Positions 8,731-17,832 of a stretch of 64,000 nucleotides of DNA are shown one piece after another. Both the position numbers and the translations under genes were made by a program. The stretch is from AP-15 sp963790875 (lineage in GTDB: Bacteria > Pseudomonadota > Alphaproteobacteria > ATCC43930 > CGMCC-115725): positions 7,345-71,344 of the forward strand of contig CAWBQT010000012.1 in assembly GCA_963790875.1 (NCBI GenBank). The letters run 5' to 3'. The first letter of the stretch is position 1, and every line of letters starts with the position of its first letter. The notes under the pieces were generated by a model, which was not told where the DNA came from, did no database searches, and saw only the letters and a list, made by a program, of their open reading frames with translations.

Positions 8731-10371
8731 GAGTAATCCGGCGCTGCTCGAAAAGTCAGCTGCCCGACCAGCTAGAACTCCAATTCCGACCTTCGGTCCC
8801 CGCTCCGGCCCGGTCCCGCCAATAGAAGACGGAACACGAAGATGATCTGGCGTTACCCTTTTCGCTTCGGTCTTCGGTTCCTGATACGGTGCAATGCCGA
8901 TGAGCTTGAACGGCAGCCGCTTGCTTAGGTTGTCAGGGTCCCGCGGCCGAACCTTCTGAATGTCCCCATCGAAGTCCCGCAATGCGGTGACGAAGTTCTC
9001 CTTGTTCAGGTGTTTCATCCCGCCCTGTTCGCACCACTCCGTGTAAAGGTGATAGAGACCATCTCGGGCGCATTCCTGCTTCGGTCCGATACTACAACAC
9101 TCGTCGATAAAGCCTCGGATAGGCGCCGCGGCCCCGACCATCTGGTCAATGATGATCTGCGAAGATGTCGGCAACTTGAACTTGCCTCGCGCCCGGAACC
9201 GGAGGCCCGCCACTAGAACACGGTTAAGGATGCCCGGAAGTTCCATTTCGAGTTTATCCCGCTGCCGGGTATCCTCGCGCCCAAAGAAGCTGACATCGAA
9301 ATCGAAAGGCACGAAGCGTTCGGCGATGACGCCGCTTGCATCGGTGAATTTCAGGATCGGGTTGCTCATCAACAAAAACTTTATCCCGAGGACGCCATGC
9401 CATTTCTTTTCATTCTTGCGATTGACCGTCACCGCGTCGCGCCCGGTGTATGAAAGCAAGCGCTAGACCATTTTTTGTGTCGATCCCTCAAGTCGAGCGT
9501 CTCCAATAACTCCAACACGCTTGTCGATTAGGTCTTCAGAGCCAAAGTCTTTATCGAGCGCATCAAGCTCAAAGCCAACGATATTCTTTTCACTGACAAG
9601 TTTCCTGGCGAGGAAACCTAGCGTTCCTTTGCCGGATCGCTTCCTGCCTACGAACTGGATAGCTTTCTCTTGGCTGTTGTCCCCCGAAATCAGGTAGAAC
9701 ATCGCTTCAAGAGTACCGTCGCGACGGTTCTGCCTGTCTTGAAGCTCGGCAGGCAATTCGGCGAATTCCTCGTCACTCGGCCGCACGCTGACGCTCCCCG
9801 GCTGGACCTGATCTAGGAACGTGTCAAACTGCGGACACGTTGCCTCGCGGTCGAAGTCGAAGGGAACGCTGTTCATCGTCAGAAAGTTCGCCGAGTGCGG
9901 CAGCAATTCCCCTGTAGTCACGTCCAGAAGCCCGTTTGCGCAGGAGAGAATATCCTCGGGCCTGTGCGCCTTCTGATCCGGGAGCGCTCCAGGCAACCAA
10001 TCCGGCGCATTAATCTGGTCATCGACGCGAACTTCGCACCGGGCAACTAGCGCGGAGAGAAGCTCGGAAACGTCGCGTGATGTCGGCTTGAAGGCATGCT
10101 TCTCCCGTTGCGTATTTCCAGCGTCATCTTTGGCTCCGAAGGTCAAATAGACACCGCTTTCGAGCAAACGCCGCACTTCGACTTGTGCCGCTTCGATGTC
10201 GAGCTTGTGATAACTCGGGCCTTCCCAACGATACCAAGTGTTTCGGTAGCGTCGCAGAGCTTTACCGCGCCTGTGACAAGTATGCTTCACAAACTCTGCC
10301 GCATTGTCGGTAGGATTGTGCAGTTTCAAGAAAATATCACCGCTACTTGACTTAGGTGCTTTCGTATCCAT
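8623..10371 (-). pseudogene. P4-family primase-helicase (DUF5906), interrupted by an in-frame TAG
   Basis: Codons on both sides of a TAG at 9463-9465 are in the same frame and form one D5/P4-type helicase. Before the stop: FVKHT...TWYRWEG, LLDVTTGELLPHS, the Walker A region FVGRKRSGKGTLG, and GDARLEGSTQKMV. After it: RLLSYTGRDAVTVNRK, KFLLMSNPI, ERFVPFDFDVSFFGRED and LPGILNRVL. The TAG falls where the family usually has Glu, so one GAG-to-TAG change explains it. Such proteins replicate integrative phage-like or plasmid elements. Start at 10371 or 10383; I prefer 10371 for spacing from CAGGA. The last 60 codons run through the GTGACC repeats and look unlike protein. The interrupted gene is probably inactive unless the stop is suppressed. 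Confidence 0.8.
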
Positions 10372-10495
10372 ATGATCTAACATCCTGTCTGTTGACCGGC
10401 CTTGCGGTTTCCGCTCCTGCCGGGTACGCAATTAGCTGCTGATCACTCCTTGCCCTCTCGGTTTTGCCAATCCGCCGAGGGGGGTTCCTTTTGCC

Positions 10496-10588
10496 CTATG
10501 CCGCCCTGCGGTGTTCCGCTGCTATCGGCCCGGTGGCGCCATACAACTCGGTTAGCTCGACATATTCGCCGACGGTCAGCGTGCTCAT
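10496..10588 (-). CDS. 30-residue peptide coupled to the RHH gene
   Basis: The small frame begins with an ATG overlapping the TGA of the upstream RHH gene (ATGA at 10585-10588), the usual arrangement for translational coupling. It encodes 30 residues (starting MSTLTVGEYVELTELYG) with a short amphipathic helix. I know no family for it. It ends about 120 bases before the primase gene on the same strand. The coupling is the main reason for listing it; it could equally be non-coding. Confidence 0.35.
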   Translation of the reverse strand: MSTLTVGEYVELTELYGATGPIAAEHRRAA

Positions 10589-10791
10589 GCCGCCGCCAGC
10601 CTTCGGTCTCCGCGCCGGCCCTCGTCCTTGAGGCTGTCCTCGGCGATCACAAGTCTTACTGCCCTCGTGAGCAGGTCCGCCATGGAACAATCCCGTCGGG
10701 CCGCGACCGATTTAAGGTATCGCCGTAGCTGAGCAGGCAAATCGAAATGCATTTGTACCCGTTCACCATTGAGCATGTATTCTTCCTCCAT
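10585..10791 (-). CDS. Small ribbon-helix-helix-like DNA-binding protein
   Basis: The 68-residue protein has a beta segment (RVQMHFDLP) followed by two helices (LRRYLKSVAARRDCSMADLLTRAVRLVI), the layout of RHH repressors and antitoxins. An AGGAAG motif lies next to the ATG. It stands upstream of the P4-type primase on the same strand, where small copy-control or antitoxin-like regulators are common. No toxin follows; only a coupled 30-codon frame is seen. It is likely a transcriptional regulator of the element. Confidence 0.6.
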   Translation of the reverse strand: MEEEYMLNGERVQMHFDLPAQLRRYLKSVAARRDCSMADLLTRAVRLVIAEDSLKDEGRRGDRRLAAA

Positions 10792-11271
10792 TAATCGGCC
10801 ATCAGGCTCTAGACAAACGTGGCCCGTTCCGCAAACACTGCAACCCTACGGCCATTCAGGAAGCACTTGGCAGCCATGGTCATTTCATCGCGCAAGGCCT
10901 TGAAAGATCGACGTTTACAAGCTGCGCTATAGACGCAGTTCAGCTATGCGATTAACGCAAGGCAAGACGCAATGTGGATGGAAGAACGACGAAGCTCGAC
11001 CAGCGGGCCGGGCTTGGCTCCTCCACATTCTTATCTCTCTCCCTTGCCTCTCTCCAGGAAGCCTCAGAGTGCCGATCTCTCTCGGCCCCACGTGGAAGAG
11101 AAACGTGGAGATGCCCTACTGGCAGGCAGCGGCGCAGGCTGGGTTGCTTGTAAGTACGTGGAATTACCAGTGCGAAAAACGGAATTGAGACTAGGCTACG
11201 GAGCGTCTCCGGGGCTCTCCCCGCAGCGCAGTCCTATTGTCAATCGTGATAGCAACGCTTCAGGCGTGCGT
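10792..11271. other. Intergenic stretch in the integrative element
   Basis: About 480 bases with no supported gene. Two overlapping + strand frames (10946-11349) have no recognisable motif. The region upstream of the RHH gene (10800-10900) would hold its promoter, but I saw no clear -35/-10 pair. Confidence 0.4.
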
Positions 11272-11469
11272 CTAGGTCGACCGCGGGGGGGATACGATCG
11301 CAGCGAGTGCCTCCATAGCCAGTCCGAGCCGCTTGGCCGCTGCCTGTGAGCCCTTAGCGAGCGGACCCGCCAGGACGATCTTGCGCGTCCGGCCAGGGCT
11401 GCCCTTGCCGGGTCCGACACGGGGCGCGAGCTTCCTGCCGCGCGGTGGCGGATCGGGGAGCATCGGCAT
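11272..11469 (-). CDS. Hypothetical small basic protein
   Basis: The 65-residue frame reads PDPPPRGRKLAPRV...TRKIVLAGPLAKGSQAAAKRLGLAMEALAAIV. The second half could form two helices and the first half is Pro/Lys/Arg-rich. No family is recognised. The frame stays open upstream to about 11550, so the true start is uncertain. It follows the AlpA-like gene on the same strand by about 270 bases. It is offered only because its composition is more protein-like than the competing frames. Confidence 0.3.
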   Translation of the reverse strand: MPMLPDPPPRGRKLAPRVGPGKGSPGRTRKIVLAGPLAKGSQAAAKRLGLAMEALAAIVSPPRST

Positions 11470-11739
11470 ATCGGGGTCGAGCCGGGGCGCTAGGGGCGTG
11501 CCGATCCAGCCTATCGGCCATCCGTGGCGTTGCTGGGCGCTGCGTGTGACGTAGAGGGGTTGTGTCCCCAGCCTGGGGATGGTTCCAACGGTCGAACCAT
11601 TGCCGGGGCCGTGCTCCAGGGTAGCGCTTCCGGGGGTTGCTAGCCGACGATGGGTCCGAGTTTTGGGTCATCGCATGGCTCGGGGGGCACGCTCGACAGC
11701 GTGATCTTGGCCGGAACTCCGCGTCCGAGGTTGTCGCGC

Positions 11740-11943
11740 TCAGAGCCACATTTGGTAGTCATCGGGGCGGCCCTCCCCTCTCAGGTCCTCGTCGGGCGCG
11801 AAAAGTACCCGGGCGCCCCGATCTAAGACCCTGGGTAGCAAATGCGCTCTCGTCGGATCGCGTTGCATGCGATAGAAGGTCCGCCGGCTAATACCCGCAG
11901 ATCGGCAATACTCGTCAATCGTGATAGGCTCAGCTTTATTCAT
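11740..11943 (-). CDS. AlpA-like small HTH regulator
   Basis: The 67-residue protein carries an HTH segment at residues 8-35 (ITIDEYCRSAGISRRTFYRM), similar to the excisionase-like AlpA regulators of P4-type elements, and ends with an acidic tail. These proteins usually bind near the attachment site and promote excision or turn on element genes. It is the first gene of the element inward from tRNA-Arg, a typical place. No integrase is found with it. Start ATG 11943 is the only plausible one. Confidence 0.6.
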   Translation of the reverse strand: MNKAEPITIDEYCRSAGISRRTFYRMQRDPTRAHLLPRVLDRGARVLFAPDEDLRGEGRPDDYQMWL

Positions 11944-12282
11944 AATACTTACTTGATCTATTCCGCTAACTATTCAAGGCCCGCTTTGTGCCAATTGGCA
12001 CATTTCGTGTCGTTTCACTACTCGGGCCGCGCGCCTGAAGGGGGAGATAGTCTAATCATTCGTTCGCTCGGGCAAACCTACCGCCGCACCAGTCCCGGTC
12101 AGTTCTCGATGGCCGCTCAAAAACGAAGGTGCACAGGCCAGCGAAGGCGCCGAGGTTCGCGGGCAGGGCTCGACGGGGTCATCAGAGGCTAGAGCCGCGA
12201 GCGAGACGCAGGGCTCGGCAGCCGCACGAGGGCGCGTGACCCGGAGCGGAGGGGCGATTGCGCTCGGGATGTGCTCCCCTAA
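11944..12282. other. Gap between the AlpA-like gene and tRNA-Arg
   Basis: Both strands were checked for an integrase remnant, which would be expected at this tRNA-proximal end. None was recognised. The stretch holds TTGGCACA-like repeats near 11990-12005 and otherwise nothing I can name. Confidence 0.4.
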
Positions 12283-12310
12283 TGCTCCCCCGATCTGATA
12301 TCGGGGAGCA
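12283..12310. terminator. Hairpin near the tRNA 3' end
   Basis: TGCTCCCC, a one-base bulge and GAT pair with ATC GGGGAGCA across a short loop, giving an 11-bp stem. A second TGCTCCCC copy sits 11 bases upstream. It lies 28 bases downstream of the tRNA on the minus strand and could end tRNA transcription, but no T-run follows. It might instead belong to the attachment region. Confidence 0.35.
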
Positions 12311-12337
12311 TCGCGGTTCCTAAGCCATTGAAGAAAT

Positions 12338-12414
12338 TGGCGCGCCCGAGAGGAGTTGAACCCCTAACCCCCAGATCCGTAGTCTGGTGCTCTATCCAAT
12401 TGAGCTACGGGCGC
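12338..12414 (-). tRNA. tRNA-Arg (ACG)
   Basis: The minus strand folds as a complete cloverleaf. The acceptor stem GCGCCCG pairs with CGGGCGC. The D arm contains GCTCAATTGGATAGAGC. The anticodon stem CCAGA/TCTGG encloses CTACGGA with anticodon ACG. The T arm contains GGTTCAACTCC. CCA is encoded (12338-12340). The 3' end faces the P4-like element, and tRNA 3' ends are the usual integration target for such elements, so this is the likely attachment gene. Confidence 0.95.
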
Positions 12415-12561
12415 GTGCCGCGGCGCCGGGGGCGCAGCGGGGCGCAACAACTACTCCACCGGCGCGCGGCAAGGCAAGGCCCGCCTGCGGCCGGCCAGGC
12501 CGCCGCGCCGATACCGGCCGGCGCCCTCCCCTATTGCCGGCGAAACCTTTATTAAGTCGGC

Positions 12562-13818
12562 ATGAGTTCGCAAGCACCTGGCGTGGTGGCAGCACCCGAC
12601 GCGGCCGGCGACGACACGGCCGGCGACGATCCGGCGCGGCGGCCGTCGGTCACGCTCTTGCCCGGCCATGCAAGGCGCGCCGAAGCCGGCCATCCGTGGA
12701 TCTTTTCGAACGAGGTCCAGATGGACGCCGCGGCAAAGGCGCTGGTGCCCGGCGCGCTCGTCACCTTGTGCCGGGCCGGCGGCAGCCCGCTCGGCACCGC
12801 GATGTTCAACCCGCATACCCTGCTCGCCGCCCGCCTCCTCGATCGCGACGCCGGGCAGGTGATCGGCCGGCGCTTTTTCGCGCGCCGCCTCCAACGGGCG
12901 CTTCGCCTGCGCGAGCGGCTCTACGCGGCACCCTATTACCGCCTGGTTCACGCCGAGGCCGATGGCCTTCCCGGCCTCGTCGTCGACCGCTTCGCCGACA
13001 TCCTCGTCGTCCAATCGAACGCCGCCGGCATTGCCCGGCTCGAACCCGATCTCTGCGCGGCACTCGTCGCACTGTTGCGGCCAGCCGCGATCGTCTTGCG
13101 CAACGACGGTCCGGTGCGGGTGCAAGAAGGGCTGCTGCCGGAGACGCGGGTCGCGCAAGGCCGGCTCGACGGCCCGGTCGTCGTCGAGGAGGACGGCGCC
13201 CGGTTCCCGGTCGATGTGCTCGCCGGCCAGAAGACCGGCTGGTTCTTCGATCAGCGCGAGAACCGCGCCTTTGTCGCCGGCTTGGCGCGCGGCGCGCGCC
13301 TCATCGACCTCTATTGCTATACCGGCGGCTTCGCGGTGCGGGCGGCGTGCGCCGGCGCCGCCGCGGTCACCGGCATCGACAGTTCGGCGCCGGGCCTGCA
13401 ATTGGCCGGCGAAGCCGCGGCGCTGAACGGCGTCGGCGAGATCTGCGCTTTCCGCCGGGCCGAGGCGTTTGCCGAAGCGGCCCGGCTCGCCGCGGCCGGC
13501 GAGCGCTTCGACATCGTCGTCGCCGATCCGCCGGCCTTCGCCAAATCGCGGCGCGATGCGGCAGCGGCGCTGCGCGGCTACCGCAAGCTCGCCCGCCTCG
13601 CCGCGGCACTCACCGCGCCGCGCGGGTTCCTGTTTCTCGCCTCGTGCTCGTTCCATGTCGGCGAAACTGAATTCGCCGAGGCGGTGCGCCGCGGCCTCGC
13701 CGACGCCGGTCGCGCCGGGCGCATCGTCAGGCGGGCCGGCGCCGGCCCCGACCATCCGATCCATCCCTCGCTGCCGGAGAGCGCCTACCTCAAGACGATG
13801 ACATTGGCGCTCGACTGA
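12562..13818 (+). CDS. rlmI: 23S rRNA (cytosine-C5) methyltransferase, RlmI family
   Basis: The 418-residue protein begins with a PUA-type RNA-binding domain (LLPGHARRAEAGHPWIFSNEV, about residues 34-54). A central EEHD-like region (QKTGWFFDQRENR) follows, then a Rossmann methyltransferase domain: LIDLYCYTGGFAV for SAM, DIVVADPPAF as the catalytic DPPxF motif, and FLASCS late. RlmI methylates C1962 of 23S rRNA. The first 35 residues are a low-complexity extension, so the true start may be later. The 3' end overlaps the convergent histidine kinase by 29 bases. Functional assignment is by family; the exact rRNA position is inferred from E. coli. Confidence 0.88.
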   Translation: MSSQAPGVVAAPDAAGDDTAGDDPARRPSVTLLPGHARRAEAGHPWIFSNEVQMDAAAKALVPGALVTLCRAGGSPLGTAMFNPHTLLAARLLDRDAGQVIGRRFFARRLQRALRLRERLYAAPYYRLVHAEADGLPGLVVDRFADILVVQSNAAGIARLEPDLCAALVALLRPAAIVLRNDGPVRVQEGLLPETRVAQGRLDGPVVVEEDGARFPVDVLAGQKTGWFFDQRENRAFVAGLARGARLIDLYCYTGGFAVRAACAGAAAVTGIDSSAPGLQLAGEAAALNGVGEICAFRRAEAFAEAARLAAAGERFDIVVADPPAFAKSRRDAAAALRGYRKLARLAAALTAPRGFLFLASCSFHVGETEFAEAVRRGLADAGRAGRIVRRAGAGPDHPIHPSLPESAYLKTMTLALD

Positions 13819-15198
13819 GTTCGGCGGCGGCTGCGGCCGGGGCTGGCAGGGTCAGGCGAAACACGGTGCCGGCGGCGGTGCTCGACACCAGCGCCAGATC
13901 GCCGCCATGCGCCCGCATCAATTCGCGCGCAATCGCCAGGCCGAGCCCGCTGCCGCCCGGCCGTGCCGTGCCGAAAAACGGGCGAAACAGATTGTCGCGG
14001 GCCTTTGGCGGCAGGCCGGGGCCGTCATCGGCGATGTCGACAGCGATCGCGCCGTCGTGCGGCCGGGCCAAAAAGCGCAGCCGTTGCGCCCCGGCTTCGA
14101 CCGCGTTGCGCGCGAGGTTCGACAGCACCCGGTAGAGCTGATCGCGGTCGGCTTCGACGATCAGATCGTGCGGCAGCGCGCATTCGACCTCGATCGCCCT
14201 TCGCCGGCATCGGCGAGGCCCGGCGCGATCTCGTCGACGAGCGGCGCCAGCGAGAACCGGCTCTGGGCCAGCGGCGGCGCGCCTTCGCGCGAATAATCGA
14301 GAGTCCGAGTGCAGAGTGCCACGGCGCGGTCGATCGCATCGACGAGCCGCGGTAAGAGGCGGCGTACTTCGGGTGCGGCACTCGCGGTCAGGCCGTCGGC
14401 GATGAGCCGCGCCGTCGATAGGATGTTGCGCAGGTCGTGGTTGATCTTGGTCACCGCAGTACCGAGCGCGGCCAGCCGGGCGCGGTGCCCGAGCGCCCGC
14501 CGCACCGTTTCCTGCAGCACCGCGAGCTCGCGCTCGGCCCGGCCGATCTCGTCCTTCCTGGCGCTCGGCGCGATCATCCGCGAGGCGTCCTCGGGATCCT
14601 CGCGAAAGCTCGTCATGCTCGCCATGACGCGGCGCATCGGCCGCACCAGAAGCCATTGCAGGCTCAGATAGACGAGGGCCGCCGTCAGCAGCGAGAGCCC
14701 GATCGACAGTTCGAGAATGCGGAAGCCAAAACCCCACATCGCCCGGCGCAACGGCGACTCCCGGAGGAGGATCTCGACGGTTTCCTGCGGATCGATCGGA
14801 GCCGGACCGAGAACACGCAAAATCCGGTCGTTGCGCCGCGCCAACGCCATGAACGAGCCGCGGATCGCGCCGAGCAGGCTCGCATGCCGCAGATCGATCG
14901 TCAGCTCGACGTGCGGCGGCATCGGTCGGTCGAGCATCAGCACCATGCCGCTCGGCCGATGCAGAATAACGCCCTCGGCGCCGACATTGGCAAGAAGGCG
15001 TCGGGTCAGCTGCGCGTCGATATGGCCGGTCGGGCTCGCCTCGAGCGCCAGCACGGCGAGCCGCCCGGCGGCGATGCGGTCCTCGAAATAGGTCATTCGG
15101 AAGCGCGCCACCGACGGCACGAAGATCAGAACCTCCCCCAGCATCACGAAAAAGACGGTGAGGACGAGAAGCCGGGACGACAGACTGTGCGGCAGCAT
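13790..15198 (-). pseudogene. Membrane sensor histidine kinase, frameshifted
   Basis: The N-terminal frame from ATG 15198 holds a transmembrane helix (LLVLTVFFVMLGEVLIFV), a periplasmic sensor segment, a second helix (LSIGLSLLTAALVYLSL) and a HAMP-like region. The H-box follows, with His in KINHDLRNIL. At about 14195-14205 the frame shifts within GAAGGGC. The ATPase domain then continues in another frame: NLARNAVEAG (N box), DDGPGLP (G1), LFRPFFG (F) and GGSGLGLAIARELM (G2). Everything needed for a working kinase is present, so a one-base assembly error is plausible. No response-regulator gene is adjacent, and the signal sensed is unknown. Confidence 0.8.
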
Positions 15199-15402
15199 CG
15201 CCGGTCTCCGCTTCAGCCTGGCCGCCGGCGCTCGGCCGCCGGCGCCAGGCATGCGCGCGATCTGTCGGACATCTTGCCGCCGCCGCGGGCCGCAGCAATT
15301 ACCCCCGCCCGACCCTCGCCTATCGAGGGGCAGGGCTCAGAAGGTGAGATGGCGGCGCCGCGATTCATCTTGGCCGCGATTCGTCTTGTTGAAAGTAGCC
15401 GC

Positions 15403-16818
15403 TTAGCCGAAGCGCGCCAGAAACCGCACCAGGCGTCGGGTGCGCCGCGAGAACAGGGCCGGCGTGTAGAATCCGCCGGCGGCGGCCTTGCCGGCCTCGC
15501 CGCGCGTCGGGTACGGCACGACGAGGTCGGCGAAGGCGCCGATCTTCAGCTTCTGCGACATCGCCAGGACCCAGGGCAGGATCAATTCGCCGGCGCCGGC
15601 GCCGAGGATCGAAACGCCGAGGATATGGCCGTTCGGCCGCAAGACGAGCTTGACGAGACCGGCGGCGTCGCGCTCGATGCAGGCGCGGTCGTTGTCGGCA
15701 AACGTCCGGCGCAATACCCGGACCCGGGCTAACGTCCGGCGTGCTGCGGCTTCGGTCAACCCGACCTGCGCCAATTCCGGATCGCTGTAAGTAACCCAGG
15801 GCAAGGCCCGATAGTTGATCCGCGCTGGCAGGCGGAACAGGGCGTTGCGGATCACGATTCCGGCGTGATAGAGCGCGACATGGGTGAATTGCGGCCCGCC
15901 CGCCGCGTCGCCGATGGCGAAGACGCGGCGGTTCGTCGTCCGCAGCCGGGCATCGACGGCGATGCCGGCGGCGGTCGCGGCGATGCCGGCGGCCGGCAAA
16001 TCGAGCGCCGCCAAGGCCGGGCGCCGGCCGGCCGCGACCAAGAGATGCGACCCGGCGATCCGTTCGCCGTCGGCGAAGCGGAGGGCGACCTCGTCGCGCC
16101 CGGCGGCGACCGCCGCGATCTCGCTGTGCGGGCGCAATGCCACCCCTTCGTCTTCCAATTCCTGGCACAGGAGCGCGACAAGTTCCGGGTCGTCGCGCGG
16201 CAGGAGCGGCCCGCTGTCGATGACCGTGACCCCGGCGCCGAGCCTGCGATGTGCCTGCGCCATCTCGATGCCGACCGGGCCGCCGCCGATCACGATCAGG
16301 TGCTCGGGCGGTTCCCGGTTCGCGAACACCGTCTCGTTGGTCAAGAAAGGCGCCTCGGCGAGGCCCGGGATCGGCGGCACATAGGGTCGCGATCCGGTGG
16401 CGACGACGAAGCGGCGCGCCCGGATCTGGGTCTCGCCGGCGCGCAATGTGCGCGGGCCGGTGAAGCGTCCCTCGGCGCGCAGGACGGTGACGCCGAGCGC
16501 CGCGAACCGCTCGGCCGAATCCTGGGGCGCCAGTCGGGCGACGGCGTCATGGACGCCGTCGGCGACCGTGGCGAAGTCGATCCGGGGCGGCGGATAGTCG
16601 ACGCCGCACCCGGCGCCGCGCCGCCCGACGGCAGCGAGCCGCGCCGCCGCCAGCAGCGCCTTGGACGGCACGCAGCCGAAATTGAGGCAGTCGCCGCCCA
16701 TTTCGCCGCGCTCGACGAGGACTACGGCGGCGCCCATCTGCGCCGCACCGGCGGCGACCGCGAGGCCCGCCGCGCCGGCGCCGATGACGCAGAGATCGGG
16801 GGCGAGAGGAGGGTTCAC
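15403..16818 (-). CDS. FAD/NAD(P) disulfide oxidoreductase (Lpd/MerA-like)
   Basis: The 471-residue flavoprotein has an N-terminal FAD motif (VIGAGAAGLAVAAGA), the redox-active pair in GGDCLNFGCVPSK and an NAD(P) motif (IVIGGGPVGIEMA). RRVFAIGDAAGG and a C-terminal dimer domain follow. The usual His of the HPT..E catalytic dyad is replaced by Tyr (PYPTRGE), a variant seen in oxidoreductases of unknown substrate. No lipoyl-enzyme genes are nearby, so it is unlikely to be the main dihydrolipoamide dehydrogenase. It follows the HpnL-like gene by 24 bases on the same strand and probably belongs to the ferritin-like/HpnL operon. Confidence 0.85.
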   Translation of the reverse strand: MNPPLAPDLCVIGAGAAGLAVAAGAAQMGAAVVLVERGEMGGDCLNFGCVPSKALLAAARLAAVGRRGAGCGVDYPPPRIDFATVADGVHDAVARLAPQDSAERFAALGVTVLRAEGRFTGPRTLRAGETQIRARRFVVATGSRPYVPPIPGLAEAPFLTNETVFANREPPEHLIVIGGGPVGIEMAQAHRRLGAGVTVIDSGPLLPRDDPELVALLCQELEDEGVALRPHSEIAAVAAGRDEVALRFADGERIAGSHLLVAAGRRPALAALDLPAAGIAATAAGIAVDARLRTTNRRVFAIGDAAGGPQFTHVALYHAGIVIRNALFRLPARINYRALPWVTYSDPELAQVGLTEAAARRTLARVRVLRRTFADNDRACIERDAAGLVKLVLRPNGHILGVSILGAGAGELILPWVLAMSQKLKIGAFADLVVPYPTRGEAGKAAAGGFYTPALFSRRTRRLVRFLARFG

Positions 16819-16842
16819 CGGGAAGCGCCGGGCGCCACGCGC

Positions 16843-17832
16843 TCAACTCGGGCGGGACGGCGCCGCCGCCACGGCGGTGCGGCGCCAAAGCCGCCCGGTC
16901 TCGGCCAGCTGCCAGGCGCCGAGCGCCGGCAGGCCGATGACGAGATCGCGGGCCCGCTTCAACAGCGACAGCGCCAGCGCCATGTCGGGCGTCACGCCGA
17001 AACCGGCGCCGAGCAGGATATAGGCGCCCTCCTGCACCCCGACCGAGTTCGGGACGGCGAAGGCGACCGAGCGGACCGCGTAGAGCAGGCCTTCGATCGT
17101 CAGCACCGGGCCGAAGCCGAGCGGCGCCCCGGCGAGACGGAGGGCGAGCCAAGCCTCGCTGGCGCTGGCGATCCAGCTGAAGAGGTGCAGCGCAAAGCCT
17201 GCCGCGAGCCGGCCGATATTTCGATAGGCATCGCCGATGGCGGCATGCAATGCCGCGGCACCGGCCGCCGTCCGTTCCGCCCAGCCCTGCCCGATCGCCC
17301 GCGCGATTCGGTCGACGAGGCCGAAACCGCGCCGCTGCGCGGCGAGAAAACCAGCCGCGAGCAGCGCCGCGACGGCGAGGCCGACGGCGACTGCCATGGC
17401 GGTCCGATTCGCCGGGGCAAAATAGAGCAGGAGCAGCAGCGCCATCGCCGTGTAGGCGAGCTGCGCCAGAAATTCGAGCGTGACGTCGACGATCGTCGTC
17501 GCCGTCGCGGCGATGCCCGAGACGCCGGCGCCGGCGATCGCGCGTGCGCCGGCCACATAGCCGCCGACTTGCGACAAGGGCAGCACCTCGGACGCCGAAT
17601 TGCGGACGAGACGTCCCCAAATCGCCGCCGCCGGGTTCGTCCCGGGCAACAGGGCCCGCCAGGCGATCCCCATGACCGCGATCAATCCCAGATGGATCAG
17701 CAGGATCGCGCCGAAGCCTCGCCAGCCGATCGCAAACAGCGAGCGAAGCACGGCATCCCATCCGAAATGGATGACGAGTGCGGCGATCAGCGCCGACCCG
17801 ACCGCGGCAGCGGCGACCGAGACCCGCCTCAT
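16843..17832 (-). CDS. HpnL-like multi-pass membrane protein
   Basis: The 329-residue protein is dominated by membrane helices (for example SVAAAAVGSALIAALVI, GAILLIHLGLIAVMGIAW, TAMALLLLLYFA). It contains the patterns VLPLSQVGGYVAGAR and PNSVGVQEGAYILLGAGFG, which characterise the HpnL branch of the lysylphosphatidylglycerol-synthase-TM superfamily. HpnL is linked to hopanoid lipid loci; its exact activity is unsettled, with lipid transport proposed. The start ATG 17832 overlaps the stop of the preceding ferritin-like gene (ATGA), so the two are translationally coupled. A longer frame to 17898 runs into that gene and is unlikely. Confidence 0.75.
   Translation of the reverse strand: MRRVSVAAAAVGSALIAALVIHFGWDAVLRSLFAIGWRGFGAILLIHLGLIAVMGIAWRALLPGTNPAAAIWGRLVRNSASEVLPLSQVGGYVAGARAIAGAGVSGIAATATTIVDVTLEFLAQLAYTAMALLLLLYFAPANRTAMAVAVGLAVAALLAAGFLAAQRRGFGLVDRIARAIGQGWAERTAAGAAALHAAIGDAYRNIGRLAAGFALHLFSWIASASEAWLALRLAGAPLGFGPVLTIEGLLYAVRSVAFAVPNSVGVQEGAYILLGAGFGVTPDMALALSLLKRARDLVIGLPALGAWQLAETGRLWRRTAVAAAPSRPS

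Noticed and set aside
12387..13670. A 427-codon frame on the + strand overlapping tRNA-Arg and rlmI
   Set aside because: It begins inside the tRNA and runs through rlmI in another frame with Arg/Pro-rich content.
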